Part shown: in pieces, positions 1 to 11,500 of the stretch
How positions within the stretch are numbered: the stretch's first letter is position 1
How the letters are laid out: every line of letters starts with the position of its first letter
Source: Dipylidium caninum
Taxonomy: Eukaryota > Platyhelminthes > Cestoda > Cyclophyllidea > Dipylidiidae
Assembly (NCBI GenBank): GCA_017562135.1
Contig: QEYB01000766.1
Coordinates: 1,550,001-1,614,000 of the forward strand
Length of the DNA: 64,000 nucleotides
Direction: 5' to 3'
Made by a program: the position numbers and the translations under genes
Notes under the pieces: generated by a model
The model's database searches: none
Told to the model about the DNA's origin: nothing
The model's input: the letters and a program-made list of their open reading frames with translations, nothing else

Positions 1-3000
1 TAGTTTGAAACACTACCTCAAACCGGCCAACTTAACACCATTAAGTGCCCCTCACCCCGAGGGAGGGACGATTACAAAGCACGTAAAGATGAGACTGTAG
101 CAATAGAGTGCTGGTGGTCATAATTGCCAATTGACGAACCTTCTGAGTGGAGGTGGCGCAAGAATGAGCTGTTAGGCTAGTCTCGAATGTTGCCCATGGG
201 AGAGACGCTGCGCTTGCCCTCTTAATGCCACGCACCTGAAGAAGTCTCCCTGGGCAGAAGTGCTCTGGGTACAATCGGGGCGTGTGGAGAAGGCAGGCAG
301 TGCCACTGTCAACCATTGCCTCTCACCCTCATCATCTCCCCCACTTTAAGGGAACATAGGCACATGTCTGAGCCGCGAATCAGCCCTGACTAAGTGCCTC
401 TCTGACGCCGACTGTCCCGAGACCAAGTGCTGTCATCGGCGACGTCGCCGAGGCGGCTTCGGAGCTTGTGCCTACGTCTGCGACGACAGTGAATTTTTGG
501 GTGATTTACCATCAGAAATGCCAGTGGGCAGCTACCGCGGCGATGACTTCTGGAACTACTGGGCTCGAGAATATCGCTCCGCATCACCTGCGCAGCGCCA
601 CCTCCGGCGGAACTGGTAGGTGCCCGAATCACCCTCGCGACTCCTGGGGAACTGAGGAGAACCCGCCATTTGGACATGATAATTATTAGCTTATCCGTGG
701 TGTACATCGCTATTTATGAGGGGTGCACTTGTTCGCAGAATTTTTTTCGCTCAAGCGGGGTTAATAACACTGAAAAGGGACTAAATGCTCTGCAATCGCA
801 CCCCACCACTGCCGAGAGACAGGACTGCTGGAGAAGGCCAGCACCGGCCAACTGCGGGGGCACGGGTGCGCGGAGTGGCGAGGTGGTCGCGCCGGGGGGG
901 GGGGGTTCGCCGCCGATCGTGTCGCAGTTCCTGGGCGCGTGGTCTGCTAAATGGAAACGACCTTCTCGCAGTGGTGGGGTTGCAAACGTGCTTCGAAGGC
1001 CATGAGTGTGAGAGAGAGTTTCCTCGCCGACTTTGAGGACTGTCACGTTGCCCTTAAATGGGCCCCATGCGACAACGAAATGGCGCAATGTGGCCGACGC
1101 ATGGGAAGTGAGTTGGCACCAGCCCCGCGCCTCCTGCTGAGGTGACGTCCGCGGTGGAACGGGCAACGGAGGTCGTCTCGCGGCAGCGCACCTCAGCACT
1201 GTCGTCTCCTTGTCGGAGGCCAACAATGCCACAACCCTTTTTGGGGCAAATTGGTTTGCAGTCAACTGAGGCGAGTGTTTGTGTGTATGGGTGTGCGAAA
1301 AAGACACCCCAGAGATTCCCAATACAGACTCCTATAGAAATGTTTTTGTTTTGCACTTTTTCTTTCTCTCTGTTCATATTTAGGTATATGAGTGGGTGTG
1401 TGAATGCGTGTGATGAGAGGTTCAGAGACAGTGTTTCTTCGAATCCTTGGGGTTGAGTCTACGCCGGACGATGGGTCGTAGTGTGTCGTGTAAAGTGTGC
1501 CTTAAGGAAGATAACATCGGGCTCCGTTGGGTGGTTCTCCGTGGACACAGTAGCTGATCCTCAGAATAATGCAGGCGCTCGTCTTTTTCTGACCTAAGCA
1601 CCTTGTTGTCACTTTTGGGAAAGGCTTCAATAACCGGATGCCTAAAATGCAAGAAGAATAGGAGCATACTTGTGATTCATTGTTACTCAATACCGGCAAT
1701 GACGATCAAGGGGAAAGTAAAAGGGAAAGACTCTGACCTTGTGTCCCCTGCAAACACACACACAGTCGACTGAGATGAAGTGAAAAGTTCCCCCCCATCT
1801 CGGATGGAGGGCGGCGTGTGTAGGGGAAAAGAAGAGGAGGAGACGCAAGAAATGTGAAAATCCCTCAAATTGCGCGAAGGTGTCAATCGCTGTTTGGCCT
1901 AACGGAAATCTTCTCATTGTCACTGATGTGAGTTCCGATGTCACCAAATAAGACTTCCTCCCATAATCCGCTGCGAAATTCATCCGAGTGCTTTGCGTTA
2001 ATCCCTACCAGGAAAAGGCGCTGGTGGCGGGCAGAACCGGGCGAAGCGATGCCGGTCGGACGGAGGCCCCACTCGCTGCTCTGTTCCCAGCACCATTTGC
2101 CATTTTTTACAAACAAATGACCATTTGGAACGCAACTTGACACTTTTTTACTGTCTGATCTAATTGTCAATGGGTCCAATTCCGCACAGTGGCTACTCAA
2201 CCACGGAACCAAGTCATTAGGATAGTTTGGAGTCTTTGAAATCGACAGGGTTGTTGTCCTCGGGAACTCTCACAAATTCGCAACAACTTCCCGGTGTGTT
2301 AGGAGGAATGCGGCAATAGTCGGCAGGGTATTCATCTTGTTTGAAAGCGAAAATATAAAAAGTTTACCGTAGGCTGGAAAGAGCAAACTCCACGATGAGA
2401 AATTAAGTAAAATGCAGATGATTTGAAGAAACCAACTGAATTCTCACGAATCTGTGATGAGGCTTCCCAAATCCTCCATCTTTTTCTCAAAACCAGCGAA
2501 GAGTCATCGGCGATTCATAAAAATATTCAGAAAAGGGGTCAGATTACTAGGCCAATGAGAAGATGCGAAACACGCCATCCTGACGCAGTGGAGCAACCAA
2601 GTCCGATGTGCTCGACTGAAGCCCATCCACACCGGGTTCCCATCAAGAGAAGTTAACAGAGCCCACTTTCTACTCGTACAGCAAAAAGGCTGAGTTACTT
2701 TGCTGAAATTCCGCTGAGAAGTGGTCCTGGAGGGGCTGTTAGAGAGGATTTCTTCATTTCGGGGCGCGGAGTGAGTTTGAAGCCGACAGTGGCGGTGTCG
2801 AAGACACGCTGAGACCCCTCGCATGCGGGCATCGGGGGGACCAGCTTGAGGGGCAGGAGACAGGCCTTCGGGTTGGCTAGGCGCCGGACCGCAGAGGACT
2901 TGGGCTGCTCCGGTGCTGTCCACTGGCTGTAGGTAGGTGTGGTGTGGTGGCCCGGCGAGACGGGGCTCTGGCGACTGGCGCATCTACACGACGACTCCGG

Positions 3001-4765
3001 ATGCAAAAGCGGCGGCAAGGTGGTGATTCCGCTCGCGTCGGATAGTGCTGCCGTGAACAATGAGTTCTCCGTCTTCTAAAATACACAATACCAACCTTCG
3101 TCAACTCGTATGCCCCAACTGTGGAGCATAAGTGGCGAAGTGGGTCCAAATATCTGCCGGCATTTTTACCCGCCTCTCTGCGGCGTGCCAGATATGAACG
3201 CTCGTTGGTGTCACAGAGCAGAGTCATCAATATTTTTGACAAGAAGGGGAGATTTAGGGCTGAAGTGGAACAGTTCAACTTCCTCTGAGCCATAGCGGCT
3301 TCGTCGGGGAGGCCTGGTTCTCTTTTTATCGGCACACTCAAGGCCGCCTTGGACAGCTCTTTTAAAGGCTTTACTCCGCTCAGCCATGGGTGAGGGCAAA
3401 AATCTTGATTTCGAGAATACATTTGAAATTTTATTCTGAATAACTGCCCAAACAAGGTAGTGAAACATATGGAAGTGTATGAGAAACCAACTTCTCCCGC
3501 AAAACACAAGTATTCATGGGGTAGTACATTTTCGACTCGATGGAGTCGCAGAAATGAAAGTTGGGCTCAATAAATGAGCATAGCTCGAAAAACCTTAACT
3601 CTGAGCGTCACAATATTAAAATGACATTTTGAAACCCCATTATCCAAAAAGGAATGTTAAGGTGACTTTCGGGATGCTGCCTATTTTAATTAAAGTTAAT
3701 ATTTTAGCCACCAGCCGTCGAGTGGGAAAGAGGAGATGGAGGAAACACCAGAGACTTCCAACCTATCGCTACTTTCACTGGAACCGACTTCAGCATGAAA
3801 CGAGAGTTTGGGGTTGTCAATAGATTTGTCGTGAGTAAAAGTCATTCTGCCACAAGAAAATCTTAATAACGGTCAGAGAGGCCATTGAGGCGGGGCTATT
3901 CCAAAGGCCTGTAATTAACGCTTCTTTGACGTGGTTCCTCCTACCTCGTCTACATTTTCATCTTGACAGACATCCCATATTCTGTAAAAGTACTCTCCAA
4001 AACGGTTCCATCCTTCTAATTCCTAATGTGAAAGGAATTGTGCAGGTGTGAAGTATCCTTTGGGCCCCTCACCCATTACAATGTAGTTCCAATACCATTC
4101 CACGCTTACGAGAATGTCAAACTTTCTCAAAATGTTTATTCAAATTAATTTTAGAAAATAATGTCTCACATGCTCTCAAATTGAGTACCAAAATGATCGT
4201 TTGAATGACCATTGTCAACCTTTATGGGTTTTCCGTTTGTTTAGACTGTGTGAGGGGCCCTAAAATTGACAATAGACGGTTCAGTAAAATTTACTAGATT
4301 ATGGCTTATGTACTACAGATTTTAGTGGAAAATGGAGAAACCAACTATCAGTGACCCAGCTTACTAGATTGGGTTCAAGGTGAAGAGCTGTTTCATCGGA
4401 CCAATTCTGGTTAAACTCCCCTGGCGAATCACCCACGACTGCTGATGTATGTTCTTTCAAACACAATCCTGCTTTGCGCACTTTTTCGGCTCTTTGGATA
4501 TTAGCTGAATGACTTTCAGCCATGATATGTCTGTGGAAACTCAAAGTTACTGCAAAAAATACTTATATCCTACGTTCCATGAAAAAAAACAGGGTTTGCG
4601 GTAAATTAGACTGTTATGAAGCTATGTGCAGCAAGAATTAAACAAGGTGCAATAAATATCACTTGCTTAATTTTGACGCAACTAGTAAGATTTCAGTAGT
4701 CCAAAAATTAGTCTATAACGTGATGAAATAAAGAGTACATATAAGTCATTTAAGGAAGTGACTTA
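1..4765. other. No gene recognised; moderately GC-rich left flank
   Basis: I see no exon of a known family here on either strand. The open frames present are arginine/serine/proline-rich and overlap each other in several frames, which is what GC-rich non-coding DNA gives. The stretch contains a 12-base G run (894-905) and becomes AT-rich after about 3.4 kb. It could hold introns or UTR of genes lying mostly outside the window. Confidence 0.5.
894..905 (+). repeat. Poly-G run, 12 bases
   Basis: Twelve consecutive G within a GC-rich stretch. Such runs are prone to length error in sequencing and can form G-quadruplex-like structure. Confidence 0.9.
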
Positions 4766-5188
4766 TCACCTATTGGCGAATTTAAATCGCTTCCTTGAAT
4801 CAAGTTGTTTCTTCAACATTTCATTTTTTTGCTGTACCAATTCAAGTTGGGATTCCAACTCCCGAATTTTTGTAACCATCGGTGCCGTATCAGAATTTTC
4901 AGAAGGAGAATTTAAGGATTTCCTCTCCAGAATAAGCATTTGTTGAAGTTCTTACACAGTTACACAAACCTTATAGAATATTTTACCAGCATTTGATTTC
5001 TTTAGACGCTCTATTTCATTATGCAGTGTCATTAACATTTCTTGATGGTTCTTCTTAAGGAATTCAATGTTTTTCTGCAAGGTGAATATCTGGTTAGCCC
5101 TCTGGACATTTGATATCTCGTTTCCAATGGCGCTAGTGTCGGTAGGGGCCTTGGGACCGCTAATAATTTGTGTTTTTACGGTAGCCAT
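4766..5188 (-). CDS. CCDC92/CCDC74-type coiled-coil protein
   Basis: Two coding exons on the minus strand, 4987-5188 and 4766-4950, joined across a 36-nt intron (4951-4986, GT..AG), give a protein of 128 residues. Residues about 30-70 form a coiled coil whose core reads LQKNIEFLKKNHQEMLMTLH followed by NEIERLKK. This resembles the CCDC92/CCDC74 domain, where an 'EKNIxFLQxxHxxxLxxLHxEIxRLK' pattern is usual. Exon 2 adds a second coiled-coil stretch and a basic C-terminus (RKRFKFANR). Known relatives are a few hundred residues long, so this copy is short. Some relatives are linked to centrosomes or cilia, but no function can be read from this sequence. The next gene, ERGIC3, starts 1.1 kb away in divergent orientation. 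The start is the first ATG of the frame; the total coding length is a multiple of three. Confidence 0.72.
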
Positions 5189-6285
5189 GCTCCTAATAAC
5201 TAAGTGTCTTCACGTGTTACTTTGAAAAATTTAGACTATCGCCCGTACCCTTGCTCTCATCCGCCAGCATCAATGAATGAAGGTCGAATCAGCAGCAGTG
5301 TCTATGGAAACCCATTCAAACAAATTACACATATCATCTTTCTTCTATATGCTGTATCCCATACGATGATACGTACCAGTTACAAAGTACACCGCTGATA
5401 AAAAAGTAGAATAGCGTCTTTTTGCTTATGCCGAATCAACCGGGGCGTGATTAAAACACATGCGCACATACTAAAACGCACAACAACAAAAAAAACGCGT
5501 ATCAGCATGTAAAATTGCGTGATAGTCTTGACATAATCTTTGAGTCGATAGGCGGGTGTGTATAAGAAAAATTTGGAAGGAGAATAAGATTTATATTAAT
5601 TTGCTTTCCTATTTGCAATAACGTATATAACCCTATTGCCCCTAAATCGGAGTATTTCAATCTTTTCACCACTTCTCACTTAGTATTTCCTTGAATATAA
5701 TTTTGCAAGACTTCACATCCTAGAGAACTTTCTAATCGAGAACTTATGCTTCCGTTGTGCATTTAAAGAACTGAAAACAAGACTCCGTTCATATAGAATT
5801 TAAAGGATTCATAAAATTTTTTCACGACGATCGGCTGCGGACTAGCCATGTGAGTACGTTTAAAATTGGGTGATACAAGCCACTCAAATGCGTTTGGTGT
5901 ATAGTAATTGGAGTAACGTTTTACAACACTCGTACTTTCTTAAAAATAGGGGTGCAAATGGTTTCGAGGTTCAAATTATGCATTAATGATGTGTAATTGT
6001 ATAAGTCAATTTCACTTGGCTGATGGAAGTCAAAAAATGTATCGGGTCAGTAGCTGTGTGGACATGGTCAATTTGAAAAAAAGTGGCAAGTTGCTGTATT
6101 ATGGAAAAATCAAAGTTGAACGTGAGAAATATAGCACTTTTTTAATTACACACGACTTATTCCATCCAAACCAAATATTGCAAAAATTTTCACATGAGAA
6201 CCCTTATAAGCACTAATTGAACAACGTCGTACTATTGTTTTTGCAACCAACCTTTTAATCAACACACGTGTCCGCGCACGACTCT

Positions 6286-8598
6286 ATGAGGGCGTCTACC
6301 TTTTTGCCCGGGTCGTTGCGGCGGTTCGATGCGTTCGCGAAGCCGCTTAAGGAGTTCCGACTACAAACTATTCCAGGAGCCTTTCGTACAATCTATTATT
6401 CTATACCTTACATTGTTTCAGTTTCCATCATCTTCTTATTAATTATCCTGGTTTTGTTCGTTTGGGAAGTCAATGACTACCTCTCACCTTCTATCAAGCA
6501 GGAAATTATCGTTGATATTTCCCGCAATCGCCAGATGTTCATTGATTTTGACATCACGTTTCCGTTTCTACCCTGTTACGGTAGGTATGACATATTTACT
6601 TATTTGCCCTTAAGTTCTTTCTGTTGATTCGATGGATATTTCTGGCGAACAGCATTCTACGATTACTAAGGAAGTAAATAAAACTCGCGTTTCAACAAAC
6701 GGAAGTGCCATTCATTCCGGTAAAATTCATTATATTCCTAATTCTATTATAGCTTTCGACTCCGAAAAAGCAAATGCTTTGAGATTGAAACGTGTAAGAC
6801 GATTACTTACATTTTTATTAGTCCTAGAATGAGCGCTATTGTGGTTCATGCTATGGCGCAGCTGTTGAGGCTGATCAGTAAGCTTGCATATACGTCTCTC
6901 CCTTGTTTATGAGGTGAAGTATGCGAACTCGTTTTGTATGTCTGTAGATGTTGTAACACTTGTGAGAGTGTCATGGAAGCTTATCGTGTTCAAGGGTGGA
7001 GTGTTCCAGATCCGGATGTCATGGAGCAATGCAAGGATGAGAAAGAAGCGGGTAGTCTGGCGGCTATTGGTAAGGAAGGATGCCGTGTGGTTGGGCAACT
7101 GGGAGTGAATAAAGTTGCTGGAGCCTTTCACATTGCTCCAGGAAGGAGTTATGGCCAGGGTCACGTTCATGTTCATGATCTTATAGCCTATTCTGGCAGA
7201 CAGGTAAACCCTGATTTATTTTATCTCTATATTTTACTTGATCGTTAAGTTTAACTTTACTTATTAACATTCTTATAATTTTTTTCGCTACTTTACGTTT
7301 TGATCTTGGGGATGGGATATAACAAGTATATTTGGTCGTGGGTGAAGCTTCATTAAAATAACGAATTTCTTTGTGTGTGTAATATCTTTAACGAAGTAAT
7401 CATTCACCGATATCAGCATATCAGCCATATCAGCATATTGAAAGTTGGTAGAACTGATCCGAATAAATTCACTTCACAGGCTAGTTCGCCGATATTGAAT
7501 ATCCGATACGTCTAGGCAATTATCAGGTAGAATGCTTTTGAACCTCAATCAATAAATGGTTTAATCTACATAGTTTATTTTGGATCATCAAATTCGGCAT
7601 CTGAGCTTCGGGGACACATACCCCGACCAGGTCAACCCGTTGGACAATACCAATATGACTGTCAGCACGGGTGAGTGTAGTCATATACGTTCAACATTTA
7701 TGTCCTGCTTGTATGCTGCGTCCGACATGCCACCAAGTACATAAGTGTTCTGCCCACTTCATTCTCGAAATGATATCATTAATTCTATATGCTCTGATCC
7801 ATCATGAAGTGTGGATTTTACCTGAAATTTCTTCTAATTTTTAATTTGTCGTAGTGCGGTACATTTGAGAACTTCGTCACATGGGTTACACAATTTACTA
7901 TTTTCTTAAGGATCACCTATGGTATCGTATTTTCTCAAATTGGTCCCAACAATCTACTTTGATTATTCGGAAACGGTAGGTCCGTTTAAAAAGACAATCA
8001 AAACGGATAAAGTATTAGTTCAGTCACTGAATGCTCCGGCTTAAAATTGATTTTACGGATGGCACAATTGCTACTTTGTACAAAGAATGATACCATTAAA
8101 TATCAGGTTTTATTACGTATTATTAGCCAAATTCCATTTCCTTTTAATACACCACTTTTATTCATTATGGCTTGCACACTCATGTGTGCGACTTTCCCAT
8201 TTACGAGTTCGAAGGAATCCTTTGAACTCTAGCACTGGCATTTTTCATTTACTCTGAAGCAATTTTACTAATGCGCATCTTTTCTCTTGACCTTATTTCA
8301 TATACCGTTTTAAACCGCAATAAATTGCAGCCTTTGGTAACTAACCAATATTCGGCCACTTGGCAAATAAAGCCAACCCCACTGACGGGGGGTTCGGAAG
8401 GCATTCCGGGTGTCTTCTTCAACTACCAGATAAGTCCACTTCTGGTGAAAATTACTAAGGAAAAAAGGCAAGTTGGTCGGAACAATTTAGATCCTTTTGC
8501 CCTTGCGTCCCGTTCATTTTAATTTCACTGAAATTATTTCAGGTCCCTTCTACATTTCCTTACAAATACGTGTGCAATTGTTGGCGGAGTCTACACGG
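6286..8598 (+). CDS. ERGIC3: ERGIC3 (Erv46 homologue), 3' end not found
   Basis: Endoplasmic reticulum-Golgi intermediate compartment protein 3, a membrane cargo receptor cycling between ER and Golgi in COPI/COPII vesicles. Exons: 6286-6385, 6422-6580, 6615-6793, 6828-6877, 6948-7203, 7574-7670, 7911-7975, 8331-8467, 8543-8598; phases agree at every junction. Landmarks are an N-terminal RFDAFAKPLKEFR, a first membrane segment (residues about 33-55), the cysteine cluster CGSCYGA...CCNTCESV, the luminal HIAPGRSYGQGHVHVHDL, HLSFGDTYPDQVNPLDNTN, a GIPGVFFNYQISPLLVKIT block, and the start of the second membrane segment HFLTNTCAIVGGVYT. Introns 1-3 are only 36, 34 and 34 nt. The intron at 8468-8542 needs a GC donor. 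The last exon, which should complete membrane segment 2 and the cytoplasmic tail, is not identified: the best downstream acceptor, before 8740, gives only a few residues. The start is the first ATG. Confidence 0.92.
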
Positions 8599-11500
8599 GT
8601 AAGTAGCGAAACGTAGGACTTGTTGCCTGTATTGGCTGGGAACATGTGAGACAGATTGTACTCATCGTATTTTTTACATGGTTTATTGTGCTTTTATGAC
8701 TAAATTCTCCTCTGCAACTACATCCCTTTTTCATCCAGTCCGGCCTTCTGCTTCGTAGAATTCCCTCTTAAGGACATTCACTCAGCAATACTTATGTTCG
8801 CCGTGGGGAGCATTAGTGCAAACATAAAAACCATCTGACATCATGTTATAGGCTTCCACGATAAAGCTGTTCCCACTTTCATTGATCTCATTGATATTAA
8901 TTTCACCGTGTTATTTTTGCGTTAAGACCAGCCACATTGAGTGTGTTGTGGATTTGGGTGAACCGAAATGCCCCTTTCCTAAAACAAATGTTATCGTTTT
9001 GGGGCACGCTAGACCTGAACTTGAATAATGATGTCCTTGTCTTTGTCCCGCCTTTCTGTTTAATTGCTCATTTGAAGGGCCAACGAGTCAGAATCGGCGG
9101 CTTCTAACCCTTTCCATATATTCCTTGCTATTTATAAGCAAATAGGTAGTGAATCGTCTGATTTACGTGCCGGCCTTTCAACGTTTTAGTGGCAAGTCTT
9201 TTGGATGCCTTCGTCTACCGCTCCTCCTGTCTCCTGACTAAGCTGAGATGAATCTGCTTTTTACTGATCTTGATTTGCTTTGTGATAAAGGGTAAAACTG
9301 ACGTCTAGTGATTCTTTTCCCTCAAATGGACAGGGCGGAGCACCAAGCTACTTAAAGCGTCATCAAGCGTCATTGTCCTCCAGACTTCTAACGTTTACGT
9401 GGTTCTTTTTTTTTATTATTTTCGAGAGCGCTATCTCGCAAAACCGGGTTTAACTGCCACTTCTTTCTACACTCCTTTAGAGCCTTTATTGAAGAAGCGC
9501 ATGGTGAATGCAGGTCATTGTTAAGGCATTTTTTCCACGGCCTTTATAAAAGACTAAAAAGGAGAGGCAAGTCGTAGACAGTTTCTGAATGATTAATCCT
9601 CCTTCGCCCCAAGACTTAGGATTTACTGTGTTGGAGAGGCTATTTTAAGTGTTACTCCTTCGGCAGACAAGCACCACCAGTCCGCCCTGACGACTGCCAT
9701 TTCAACATTATTATTAATTAGGCGAGTGATGCGGACGTGGGGTGGGGGCGGGCGTGCGGGGGGGAGGGAGGGGCGCAACTGCCGTGTTAATGATAAGTTT
9801 AAGCTGTTGGGACGCTCTCCCTTTGCGGCGTTGGGCTTCTCTTGGTCGCATTCTGTCTGTTGAGAGGGGGTGTGTGGGCTCGAAAGGTGAGGGCAAAATT
9901 ACCTCACCTCGTGCCTCCGAACGAGCGTCAGTCCTTGGTGCAGGCGATGTTGTGCTTCGGGGAGGTGACCGTCTGGTCCCATTAAAAAGGAAGTAGGAGC
10001 GTTTTTACCCCAGTTAAGGGCTGATCATGAGATACGCGGGCATGTGGATTTTACAGTCCGCCGTGAATACCCCCGAGAACTATTATGCGTTCTCCCTTTG
10101 TTCTACGTCCTCGAGCAATTATGTTTCGAAATTGCGACTCAATTGGAAATGAGCCCTCAGAAGACATTGTTTACGCACAGTGAGGTGACTTTTTGTGTGT
10201 TCGTTACATACTCGGCATTGCGGCCAAAGTGTGTAATTGGATGTAGCGGGAGGGACATCTCGTTATTTCACTCGCATTCCCACTTTTGTCTGGTGAATCT
10301 TCTGACAGGCAGGACAGGCTACTAACCCTGGGTGTCCATTCTACATTAGGGAAGAATCTTGTTAAACCACCAATGTGAGGTTCTGCGGACTGGCTGGTGC
10401 GCCGCGCTGATGCGAGCGTCGACTCCGGAGTAGGTCGTGCGAAGGCTCCTGTTGCGATTTTGTCCGAGGCCAAAGTTACTTTAAGTAGGCGGAGGCCTGA
10501 CAAAGTTGAAATGCCTTCGAGTAGCGACTACATCAACTGCCGGAACTCTACTCTTTCGTGTCTCGACATCCTCCTACTCAAACTCAGCGCTTTTCAAAGG
10601 AAATCCTCGATTCCGGAGGCTCAGACAACTTTTTTTCGCTGTACGCCCTCTCTGCTTAGCGGGTTTTGTAGGGGGAGACCACTTACTCGAATTATGGCTC
10701 AATTCTTGTTCGCAAATTCAAATCAACACACCTTCCTAGAGAACGAGTTGTCCCCAAAAATACAACTGAGTAACGTGGGATGCGGTGGTGTCTCCCCCGT
10801 CGTCCCTCCTTCTCGATGATGTTTGTGGTAGAAAAAGTATGAAGCGGCTACAAAGATGTCTGACGTGCTTAGTGTTGGCATGAAGGCTAACACTGGGCGG
10901 GTCCGGAAGTGCAGATCCTCCCGTCGGTTTTCAGACAATAGACTCGCCCGCAGGGAGTTGATGTGCCCGTAGGCTCACTTTCTCATCCCATAAGTGGAGA
11001 CTCACCGGGGCCTCGTCCCGTGCGAGATGCCTTAAAGTGGTGCCCCTGAGCTGAGGGCCTCCTCGTGCCGAAACCCTTCCGGATGGGCCATTCGTCTCTT
11101 CTTCGCTCAAGGCTTCAGAAGCCTACATAACCGATGTTGCTCTGTCTGACGAAGGTTTCATGGCCCAACTCATTCAACCGTGCAGGCTCAGTCGGTTCTT
11201 TACTGCACCGCCTTCCATGGAGCCGGTGTCAACCACGTAGTGGCGGTTAACAGATTAGTGGGAAGAGGCCGAACAAAAAGTAGAAATTAGCGGTCAAGTC
11301 CACCTCAACAGCCGGCTGCGTAGTTTGTCACATAAAACGACTTTTTAGATTCTTAGTTGCTTTGATAACGCTCGAACGGAAGTTTTTTTCGAGCACGGCG
11401 TTTGATGGCGTGGCCGAATGAAAAATAGGCCAACAGGGGTTTGATGGTTCAGCATAAAAAAGCCCCGAGTCGCTGCACGGTGGCATGTGAAGAGTCGCGT

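Noticed and set aside
714..1322. Long minus-strand open frame (about 200 codons)
   Set aside because: Histidine/proline/arginine-rich with no family likeness, overlapped by open frames in other phases; typical of GC-rich non-coding DNA.
6632..6832. Separate gene starting at the ATG at 6632
   Set aside because: It is ERGIC3 exon 3 (6615-6793) read with its flanking intron; the ATG is an internal Met of SVDSMDISGEQ.
9544..9551. TATAAAAG as a promoter
   Set aside because: No gene or start region follows it on either strand; such a string is expected by chance in AT-rich DNA.
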